A stretch of DNA of 10,893 nucleotides from Candidatus Blautia equi (lineage in GTDB: Bacteria > Bacillota > Clostridia > Lachnospirales > Lachnospiraceae). Positions 1 to 6,300 of the stretch are shown here, piece after piece (positions within the stretch are counted from its first letter, which is position 1; every line of letters starts with the position of its first letter). Made by a program: the position numbers and the translations under genes. Location: assembly GCA_018064695.1 (NCBI GenBank), contig JAGHUU010000273.1:1-10893 (forward strand), read 5' to 3'. Below the pieces are notes generated by a model that did not search any database, was not told the origin of the DNA, and was given only the letters and a program-made list of their open reading frames with translations.

Positions 1-2
1 CA

Positions 3-40
3 CAGGCCTATTTGGAGTTTTGCTTCGCAAAAGAGGCCTG
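3..40. repeat. Composite imperfect palindrome
   Basis: CAGGCCT (3-9) is the inverse of AGGCCTG (34-40), and inside it TTTTGC (18-23) is the inverse of GCAAAA (27-32) with a three-base TTC loop. Together they form a two-part hairpin with an asymmetric internal loop (10-17 against base 33). No T-run follows on the + strand, so it is not a classic terminator. It could be the foot of an upstream gene's 3' region or an intergenic palindromic repeat; one copy cannot decide. Confidence 0.5.
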
Positions 41-67
41 CTCACCCCTGAATCACTTTCTCCGGTC

Positions 68-90
68 ACCTAATCAGCAAGTGATTAGGT
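68..90. repeat. 9-bp inverted repeat, five-base loop
   Basis: ACCTAATCA (68-76) pairs perfectly with TGATTAGGT (82-90) around GCAAG. The right arm overlaps AAGTGATT (79-86), which is also the exact inverse of AATCACTT (51-58). The two pairings are therefore mutually exclusive if transcribed. It could equally be a protein-binding palindrome. Confidence 0.45.
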
Positions 91-162
91 TACGTGTGAA
101 CTGTAACAGATTTCATTCTTTACTTTTCAGCAGATTTCGTATAACATAATAGAGGCGTAGGG

Positions 163-207
163 AAGCACCGTTTTCAAAGGTAACAAACCCTGAAAACGGT
201 GCTTTTT
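163..207 (+). terminator. Rho-independent terminator-like hairpin
   Basis: A perfect 14-bp stem, AAGCACCGTTTTCA (163-176) with TGAAAACGGTGCTT (191-204), has a 14-base loop and runs into a T-tract (203-207). It either ends transcription coming from left of the window or acts as an attenuator ahead of the gene at 256. Its T-tract ends 48 bases before that start codon, and no clear promoter was found between them, so the attenuator reading stays open. Confidence 0.72.
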
Positions 208-255
208 ATGTTCATAAGAATATATAGATCAATTTAGAATAGATGAGGAAAAATT

Positions 256-825
256 ATGAAGAAAAAAGTTTGCGCATGGCTCCTTGCCGCAGCGCTGACC
301 TGCACTGCAGGCGCAGCTGTTCAGGCTGAGGATGCAGTTGAAATTACCATCTCCACCGCAGTGAATCTTTTGGTTTCCATGGTAAGAGAGCTTGCAGACA
401 GCGCTCCTGCTGGAACAGAAGTGACTGAATTAGAAGAGACAGTAAGTGAAAATGGAGAGGCAGTGCTTCCCGACGGAGAGTACGATGTCGTTTTTGATAC
501 CGACAGCAGCATGTTTCATGTAAATGAGGCCTGCGACGGAATCAGCCTTCTCACTGTGGAGAATGGGGAGATGACGGTTCATATCACACTGGCTTCTAAA
601 AATATTGTAAATCTCTATCCGGGTCTTGCAGAGGATGCAAAGGAGGACGAGGCCGGCTGGCTTATGCCTACAGAGGATGAAGTCACCTACAGCGACGGCT
701 GGACAGAGACTGTATATGGCTTTGATGTACCGGTGCAGGTACTTGGCGAGGAATTTGACCTGGCGCTGATCGGCAAAAAAGGTACCTGGTACGACCATAA
801 AGTCAGTGTAGTGCTGGCAGACTGA
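256..825 (+). CDS. Small secreted protein, unknown function
   Basis: This encodes 189 residues that I cannot name with certainty. Residues 1-24 look like a Sec signal peptide: KKK at 2-4, a hydrophobic core at about 6-22, and likely cleavage after AVQA. Cys16 is not in a proper lipobox, so secretion or cell-wall retention is more likely than lipidation. After a low-complexity acidic region (about 45-70), residues 73-188 look like one compact beta-rich domain (DGEYDVVF, SSMFHV, VENGEMTVHITL, YGFDVPV, KKGTWYDHKV). The pattern 'DG-Y ... VxNGxMTVxITL' resembles NEAT-like or related extracellular ligand-binding folds, but that is only an impression. The start is backed by GAGG at 245-248, seven bases upstream. 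The gene ends in tandem stops (TGA then TAG) and lies 43 bases before the serine acetyltransferase gene, so co-transcription is likely. The protein is acidic. Confidence 0.8.
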   Translation: MKKKVCAWLLAAALTCTAGAAVQAEDAVEITISTAVNLLVSMVRELADSAPAGTEVTELEETVSENGEAVLPDGEYDVVFDTDSSMFHVNEACDGISLLTVENGEMTVHITLASKNIVNLYPGLAEDAKEDEAGWLMPTEDEVTYSDGWTETVYGFDVPVQVLGEEFDLALIGKKGTWYDHKVSVVLAD

Positions 826-868
826 TAGTAACTGAATTAAAAATAAAAGCAGGAAACGAGGAAACAGG

Positions 869-1789
869 ATGAGCTTAAAGAAAGAAGCAATTATTGCAGC
901 AGAAGCAAATCTCACATCAAATTACAGGGAGAAGGATATTTTTCATACCAAAAACGGCCAGAATCTTCCAAGCCGTGCGGTGATCATCGATATCCTGAAG
1001 GATTTAAGAAAGGTTCTTTTCCCGGGATATTTTTCCACAGATACCAGTGTGCAGGATTTTCCGGAGCACTATGTGGGACATTGCCTGAATGATATCTATG
1101 ACAGACTGAAAGGACAGATCGAGATCGCCCTTCTTGCAAGGCCGCAGGAAACAGATCGCCCTCTGGATGTTCAGGCGGATGAGATCTGCGGCAGATTTAT
1201 CAAAAAGCTTCCGGATGTACAGCTCATGCTTCTGAAGGATGTGCAGGCGGGCTTTAACGGTGACCCGGCAGCCAAGAGTCTGGAGGAGATCATTTGCTCC
1301 TACCCGGGTGTTTTTGCCATCTATGTGTACAGACTGGCACACATTCTGTACCGTGAAGATGTACCTTATATTCCACGTATTATGACAGAGTATGCCCACA
1401 GCGGCACCGGTATCGATATCAACCCGGGTGCCACCATTGGCGAGAACTTCTTTATCGACCACGGTACCGGTGTTGTAATCGGTGAGACCACCACCATTGG
1501 AAACAATGTGAAGCTGTATCAGGGTGTGACCCTGGGTGCGCTTTCCACCAGAAAAGGACAGCAGCTGGCCAACGTAAAACGTCATCCGACGATCTGCGAC
1601 AATGTAACGATCTATGCAAACTCCACCGTCCTTGGCGGAGAGACTGTGATTGGAGAGAATGTAATCATCGGCGGTAACACCTTTATCACCGAATCCATCC
1701 CGGCAAACACAAAGGTCAGCACCAAGAGTCCGGAACTGGTCCTGCAGGAATCCAGAGATCCAAAGAAATCCTCCCAGTGGGAGATCTGA
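869..1789 (+). CDS. epsC: Serine O-acetyltransferase, EpsC type
   Basis: This cytoplasmic enzyme transfers acetyl from acetyl-CoA to L-serine, giving O-acetylserine, the acceptor for sulfide in cysteine synthesis (EC 2.3.1.30). The 306 residues show an alpha-helical N-terminal domain (about 1-170) and a left-handed beta-helix of hexapeptide repeats (about 182-285: INPGATIG, GVVIGE, ENVIIGG). By alignment from memory with E. coli CysE, Asp183 (GIDINPG) and His198 (FIDHGTG) match its catalytic Asp143/His158 pair, and His239 (KRHP) matches a conserved active-site histidine. The longer N-terminal part and overall form fit the EpsC subgroup rather than short CysE. The start is backed by CGAGG at 857-861, seven bases upstream. 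There is no hairpin terminator between its stop and the tRNA promoter, so read-through into the tRNAs is possible. No cysteine synthase gene is in the window. Confidence 0.93.
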   Translation: MSLKKEAIIAAEANLTSNYREKDIFHTKNGQNLPSRAVIIDILKDLRKVLFPGYFSTDTSVQDFPEHYVGHCLNDIYDRLKGQIEIALLARPQETDRPLDVQADEICGRFIKKLPDVQLMLLKDVQAGFNGDPAAKSLEEIICSYPGVFAIYVYRLAHILYREDVPYIPRIMTEYAHSGTGIDINPGATIGENFFIDHGTGVVIGETTTIGNNVKLYQGVTLGALSTRKGQQLANVKRHPTICDNVTIYANSTVLGGETVIGENVIIGGNTFITESIPANTKVSTKSPELVLQESRDPKKSSQWEI

Positions 1790-1818
1790 GAGATTTCGGA
1801 AAAAAGATAAAAAAGCTA

Positions 1819-1847
1819 TTGACAAAACGGAAGGGTTTCCGTATAAT
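1819..1847 (+). promoter_or_regulatory. Consensus promoter for the tRNA pair
   Basis: TTGACA (1819-1824) and TATAAT (1842-1847) are both perfect housekeeping sigma boxes, 17 bases apart. The predicted start is near 1854, about 34 bases before the first tRNA. This strength is typical of stable-RNA genes. Confidence 0.92.
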
Positions 1848-1887
1848 ACATATCGTTGCAGAGATGCAGATGCAATCGCAGCGATAT

Positions 1888-1958
1888 GCGGGTGTAGTTC
1901 AATGGTAGAACACCAGCCTTCCAAGCTGGATACGTGGGTTCGATTCCCATCACCCGCT
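1888..1958 (+). tRNA. tRNA-Gly (anticodon TCC)
   Basis: This gene forms a 71-base cloverleaf. The acceptor stem is GCGGGTG/CACCCGC with discriminator T1958. The D-arm contains AGTTCAATGGTAGA. The anticodon stem CCAGC/GCTGG encloses the loop CTTCCAA, giving TCC, which reads GGA and GGG. The T-arm is GTGGG-TTCGATT-CCCAT. The 3' CCA is not encoded and must be added enzymatically. Confidence 0.96.
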
Positions 1959-1961
1959 TAT

Positions 1962-2034
1962 GCGATAGTGGCGTAGTTGGTAACGCGCGACCTTGCCAAG
2001 GTCGAGACCGCGGGTTCGAGCCCCGTCTATCGCT
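1962..2034 (+). tRNA. tRNA-Gly (anticodon GCC)
   Basis: This gene forms a 73-base cloverleaf only three bases after the previous tRNA. The acceptor stem is GCGATAG/CTATCGC with discriminator T2034. The anticodon stem CGACC/GGTCG encloses TTGCCAA, giving GCC, which reads GGC and GGT. The T-arm is GCGGG-TTCGAGC-CCCGT. CCA is not encoded. With its neighbour it decodes all four glycine codons from one transcript. Confidence 0.96.
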
Positions 2035-2036
2035 CT

Positions 2037-2070
2037 AAAAAACTTCCTGAAAAATCAGGAAGTTTTTTTT
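2037..2070 (+). terminator. Terminator of the tRNA transcript
   Basis: AACTTCCTGA (2041-2050) pairs perfectly with TCAGGAAGTT (2055-2064) around AAAA. Flanking A and T runs extend the stem, and a T-run follows on the + strand. It begins almost directly after the second tRNA. Confidence 0.94.
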
Positions 2071-2131
2071 TACAAAAATAAAGACATGGCGTGAAAAATC
2101 AGGGCTTTCTGCATCCTGGTTTTCGGGATGC

Positions 2132-2169
2132 AAAAAGGAGTGCAGCAGTTTCGTGCAGCACTCCTTTTT
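2132..2169 (-). terminator. Terminator of the leftward gene (palindromic)
   Basis: AAAAAGGAGTGC (2132-2143) is the exact inverse of GCACTCCTTTTT (2158-2169). Inside, GCA/TGC (2145-2147 with 2154-2156) can extend the stem past an A-A mismatch. On the minus strand it starts 18 bases after the stop codon of the gene at 2188-3237 and ends in a T-run. It is symmetrical enough to work in both directions. A smaller adjacent hairpin, GCATCC/GGATGC (2111-2131), lacks a T-run. Confidence 0.88.
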
Positions 2170-2187
2170 TATTTTACGTTATTCAAT

Positions 2188-3237
2188 TTACTCAAGTGTC
2201 AGGATCTGAGAGGTGACATCGCCTCCGAAGGCGAAGGCATCGCCGGCTTTCAGCGTTACCTCGGACATTCCGGTGAGGGAGAAGGCCTGGCATACGGTGA
2301 TGGTCTCACCGGCTGCAACCTCGGTCATATCAATGAAAAGATCCAGCGCAGGTTCTGTGGTTTCAGGGATGGCAGCTTCCAGAGAAGCACCGCCCTGAGA
2401 AGCCAGAAGGCTTACATCCAGCATTGGGCAGGAGGAATCCGGTCCCTTGTTTGTGTACTCATAGTAAACAAGGAGACAGTCTTTTCCGGCCATGTCCTTT
2501 GTGATGCGGAACTGGGTGTAGTGGATACGGAAACGGTCGGTCTCCATATCAATGAGGGCATCCTCGGCAACCGGTTTTTCCATGGATACCTGCTGGCCGT
2601 TCTGGGCAGCGGCTACGGAATCACCGATCTCCTGTGCCATAACGCTGAAGTTGGCGGAGAGGACTTTGAGGGTCTCGCTGTCAAGACTTTTGATCTTCCA
2701 CTCCTGATCAAGGGAGATCATAGGATAGGTGATCTCGGTCACAAGGTAGGTTTCCTCTGCGCCTTCCCTTGCCTGAGTCAGAAGCCCGGCAAAGATCTGC
2801 TCCAGATTCTCCTCGGTGACCTCGCTTCCGGAGATGGAAGCGGCTGCGATCTGGCGAAGCAGTTCACCCACAGCGTTTTTGTAGATCTCGGAACCGTCCA
2901 GGTAATTGATGCGGGCGGTAACCTGTGCTTCACCGTCGGTGAGGTTCATTTTGGTTTTGGTGATGTCGTAAGTCATCTTTTCTGTCATACTGCGGAAGAA
3001 GTCCGCGTAGGCAGGATTTCTTAAATCCAGATCATCCAGAAGAGAGAGGTCCTCGCTCTGTATCATGGAAGTCATGGCATCGTAATCCAGAGTCTGGATG
3101 GTATGCAGGAAGGCTTTTGCAGCGGTCTCAGGTTTCTGACGCTCGTACAGATAATAGCCTGTTACCCCGCCGAGGGCCAGGATGAGCGCCAGCAGAATGA
3201 GGATCACCGCACCTGCTCTTTTTGATTTTTTCTTCAT
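2188..3237 (-). CDS. Membrane-anchored extracellular protein, DUF5067-like C-terminus
   Basis: This encodes 349 residues. Residues 1-8 are strongly basic and about 9-30 form one hydrophobic helix, a membrane anchor or uncleaved signal, which puts the rest outside the cell. Residues about 35-190 resemble the NTF2-like/DUF4878-type domains found in Gram-positive surface proteins: PETAAKAFLHTIQTLDYDAM near the start and a WKIKSLDSE strand near the end. Residues about 228-345 (RIHYTQFRITKDMAGKDCLLVYYEYTNK, then SLLASQGGASLEAAI) fit the DUF5067-type beta-sandwich domain of unknown function. Two cysteines in that half (Cys254, Cys270), plus Cys316, could form a disulfide. The start has an excellent AAGGAGGA site (minus strand, 3241-3248). 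It is transcribed divergently from the RND operon from an overlapping promoter, which hints at linked regulation. Its function is unknown. Confidence 0.85.
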   Translation of the reverse strand: MKKKSKRAGAVILILLALILALGGVTGYYLYERQKPETAAKAFLHTIQTLDYDAMTSMIQSEDLSLLDDLDLRNPAYADFFRSMTEKMTYDITKTKMNLTDGEAQVTARINYLDGSEIYKNAVGELLRQIAAASISGSEVTEENLEQIFAGLLTQAREGAEETYLVTEITYPMISLDQEWKIKSLDSETLKVLSANFSVMAQEIGDSVAAAQNGQQVSMEKPVAEDALIDMETDRFRIHYTQFRITKDMAGKDCLLVYYEYTNKGPDSSCPMLDVSLLASQGGASLEAAIPETTEPALDLFIDMTEVAAGETITVCQAFSLTGMSEVTLKAGDAFAFGGDVTSQILTLE

Positions 3238-3273
3238 AATTCCTCCTTAAATCATTAGAATACTCCGGTCCGA

Positions 3274-3302
3274 ATTATAGCATATTTTATTGACATTGGC
3301 AA
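3274..3302 (-). promoter_or_regulatory. Promoter of the leftward surface-protein gene
   Basis: On the minus strand, TTGCCA (3297-3302) and a perfect TATAAT (3274-3279) are 17 bases apart. The predicted start is near 3267, giving a leader of about 30 bases. Its -35 box lies inside the spacer of the rightward promoter at 3290-3318. Confidence 0.8.
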
Positions 3303-3318
3303 ATGGCAGCCATATAAT
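3290..3318 (+). promoter_or_regulatory. Consensus promoter of the RND-TetR-hydrolase operon
   Basis: TTGACA (3290-3295) and TATAAT (3313-3318), both perfect, are 17 bases apart. The predicted start is near 3325. Because the unrepressed promoter should be strong, control must come mainly from repression at the palindrome just downstream. Confidence 0.9.
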
Positions 3319-3327
3319 TATCCTTGA

Positions 3328-3343
3328 CCGACCAGCCGGTCGG
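3328..3343. promoter_or_regulatory. Probable TetR-family operator
   Basis: CCGACC (3328-3333) is the exact inverse of GGTCGG (3338-3343) around AGCC. It begins nine bases after the -10 box, covering roughly +4 to +19 of the predicted transcript, where a bound dimer would block the polymerase. The GACCGACC/GGTCGG form and size fit TetR-family operators. The obvious candidate protein is the regulator at 7751-8362. A similar fragment, CCGGTCCG (3265-3272), lies at the predicted start of the leftward gene and may be a weaker half-site. Confidence 0.78.
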
Positions 3344-3366
3344 AAAAACAGAAATGGAGAAATGCT

Positions 3367-6300
3367 ATGTTATCTCGTCTTAGTGTTAAGAAACCTTATA
3401 CCGTATGGGTGGCGATCGTACTTGTCATTATCCTTGGAGCGGTCTCCTTTGGAAAGATGAATACAGACCTTCTGCCAAGTATGAATCTCCCTTACGCCAT
3501 CGTTATGACTACCTATCCCGGAGCCAGCCCGGAGACTGTGGAGACTGTGGTTACCCGTCCTATTGAGCAGTCCATGGCTACGGTAAGTGATATCGAGAAT
3601 GTAAGCTCCCAGTCCAGAGAGAACGTATCCGTTGTTATTCTGGAGTTTGCGGAGAGCACCAATATGGATTCCGTCACCATTGAGATCCGTGAAAAGCTGG
3701 ACCAGATCAGTGGTTACTGGGATGATATGGTTGGCAAACCTATGATCATGAAACTGAATCCTGACATGCTGCCTATTATGATCGCAGCTGTGGAGATCGA
3801 TGATCTGGAAGCCACCGAGGTTACCGACTACGTTAAGGCACATATAGAGGCGGAGCTGGAGAGCGTGGCAGGTGTTGCCAGCGTTTCCACCACAGGTAAT
3901 ATCACTGAGAGTGTAAATATCACCATCCGCCAGGACAAGATCGCAGAAGTAAATAAAAAGATCGCAGCCGCAGTGGATAAGACCTTTGCGGAAAAAGAAG
4001 AGGAACTTGAGGACGCCCAGAAGGAACTGGACAACGGCAAGGAAGAGCTTGAAGACGGCAAGAAACAGATGGAGGACGGCAAGGCCGCTCTGGAGAGCGG
4101 AAAGAATGCCATGGTTGCCGGTCTGGCAGGCGGCAAGCAGCAGCTTGCAGATGCCCAGAGCCAGTTAAGCTCAGGTGCCCAGGAGCTCCGTGATACAGAA
4201 AAAATGCTGAATGAGCAGCAGAAACAGCTCACCGATGGTCTGGAAGCCATCACCAACGGCCGTCAGCAGGCTATTGACGGCAAGGCACAGCTGATCCAGG
4301 CCCAGACCGGTATTGAGACACTGGTTTCCGCTATCAATATGCTGCAGGAAAAAGAAGATGAGCTGAGCGGCCCTCTTACCACTATGGAGCAGGGCATGAC
4401 AGCCATTGACCAGCAGATCGCCCTCTTGGAGGCAGCGGCTGATGTTATGGAAAACGGAAGTATTGAGCTTCCGGGCGGCGGCACCATTGATGTTCCGGGA
4501 ATCGGCGATATTGAGATCCCAGGTGACGGAACCATCCAGCTTCCGGGCGGCGGTACCATTGACATTCCTAACTTCGGCGGCGGTTCCTCCGGCGGAAACG
4601 GCGGCTCCGGAGACGATTTTGCTGACGACTTTGTAGATGATTTCGCAGATGACTATATCATGGGCTATTCCATGATCGATACCCCTGGTGTGGCAGCAGA
4701 GACCGGAAACAGTCTTGCCGGCCAGACACAGAACCTCCTGCAGCAGCTCTACGCACAGAAGGCAGAGCTGCAGACCCAGTATGATCTGCTTAAGGGTGGA
4801 ATCACAGAGATCAAAACCCAGAAGGCTTCCCTTCAGTCCCAGCTGGACAGCATCCTGTCCGGACTTGGAAAGACCTCCGCATCTGAGGCACTGAGCTATA
4901 TTGCCACCCAGATCACCACCATTGACCAGACTCTGCAGGAGCTCACAGAAACTGAAGCACAGCTGTTGGAAGGCCAGTCCGCACTGGATGCAGGCTTTGC
5001 TCAGTTAAATGCTGCTAAGCAGCAGGTGGCTTCCGGCCAGTCCCAGCTCACCACCGGACAGATCGCAATGGATACCCAGAGCCTTCTTGCGGTGATCCAG
5101 ATGAGCGTGGCTGAGGCCAAGCTGGCCTCCGGTGAAGGTGTGATCGCCCAGACCGAAGCGCAGCTGGATGCAGCACAGACCCAGCTGGACGATGGACGTG
5201 AACAGCTGAACGATGCAAAAGAACAGACAAAAGAAAAAGTAGACCTGAACAACATTCTCAGCAAGGACCTGGTAAAAGGTATCCTGGCCGGACAGAACTT
5301 CTCCATGCCGGCAGGTTACATCAACGAGGGACAGGATGAGTTCCTGGTGCGTGTCGGCGACAAGCTTCGGGGCATGGACAATATGGAGGATCTGATCCTT
5401 CTGGATCTCGGCTTTGATGATCTGGACCCGATCCGCCTGGGAGATGTTGCAGAGATCATTAAAGTAGATGACAGCGACTCCGTATACGCACGTCTGAACG
5501 GCAGCCCGGGTGTGATCCTGACACTGGAAAAACAGACCGGATACTCCACCGGTGATGTTACAGACCGACTGTTAAAACGAATCGATGAGATCGAGGAGGA
5601 GAGAGAAAACGTACACTTCTCCGTCCTCATGAACCAGGGTATCTACATTGACCTGGTAGTAAACTCCGTACTTCAGAACATGATGTCCGGTGCACTTCTG
5701 GCAGTCCTGATCCTGCTTCTGTTCCTTAAGGATCTCCGTCCTACCTTTGTGATTGCCTGCTCCATACCGATCAGTGTCGTTACCGCATTCGTACTTATGT
5801 ACTTCAGCGGCATCACACTGAATGTCATCTCCCTTTCCGGTCTGGCCCTCGGTATTGGTATGCTGGTAGATAACTCCATCGTAGTAATTGAGAATATTGA
5901 CCGTCTGAGACAGAAAGGTATGTCTGCGGTTCGCGCTGCAGTAGAAGGTGCCGGTGAGGTAGCGGGAGCGATCGCGGCTTCCACACTTACCACCGTCTGC
6001 GTATTTGCGCCGATCGTCTTCACAGAGGGTATCACCAGACAGCTGTTTGTGGATATGGGTCTTACCATTGCATACTCCCTGCTGGCTTCCCTGGTGGTAG
6101 CGCTCACGCTGGTACCGGCTATGTCCTCCGGACTTTTAAGAAAAACAAAACCAAAGAAAGCTCCCCTCCTTGAATTCATTAAGAAGATCTACGGCACGCT
6201 CTTAAGCGGTGCGCTGCATGTGAAGTTCCTTGTGGTCCTCCTCGCGGCCGGTCTTCTGGTATGGAGCGGTTATATAGAATTCCAGAACGGTACTGCCTTT

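Larger units (their letters stand above)
1..255. other. Gene-free leader with inverted repeats
   Basis: I see no convincing coding region here. The stretch holds three inverted-repeat structures (3-40, 68-90 and 163-207, listed separately). It also holds an AT-rich segment around 119-150 with TATAAC (140-145) and CATAAT (145-150), which could be -10 elements. Neither has a good -35 box at 17 bases, so I do not call a promoter. No T-box consensus or recognisable riboswitch core was seen, although cysteine-synthesis genes in Firmicutes often have such leaders. The left edge may be the 3' flank of a gene outside the window. Confidence 0.5.

Noticed and set aside
211..240. TTCATA/TAGAAT (18-base spacer) as a promoter for the gene at 256
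   Set aside because: The predicted start would fall inside the ribosome binding site, and the boxes match poorly.
100..255. T-box or SAM riboswitch ahead of the cysteine-synthesis gene
   Set aside because: I could not find the T-box consensus or a recognisable S-box core; only a terminator-like hairpin is visible.
1849..1888. Inverted repeat CATATCG/CGATATG before the first tRNA, considered as a leader hairpin
   Set aside because: The left arm is largely upstream of the predicted start near 1854, so the RNA would lack it; the remaining TTGCA/TGCAA stem is short.
1004..1924. Long minus-strand open frame across epsC and into the tRNA
   Set aside because: It lies opposite a clear enzyme gene and includes tRNA sequence; its protein has no recognisable motif. 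It is a shadow of the + strand codon pattern.
2128..3024. Plus-strand open frame of 298 codons opposite the surface-protein gene
   Set aside because: It starts inside the terminator region and its product lacks domain features. The minus-strand gene has a signal/anchor helix, perfect ribosome site, promoter and terminator.
4462..4581. 24-bp repeats considered as a CRISPR array
   Set aside because: Units are directly adjacent with no spacers and are in frame with a protein repeat inside a long gene.
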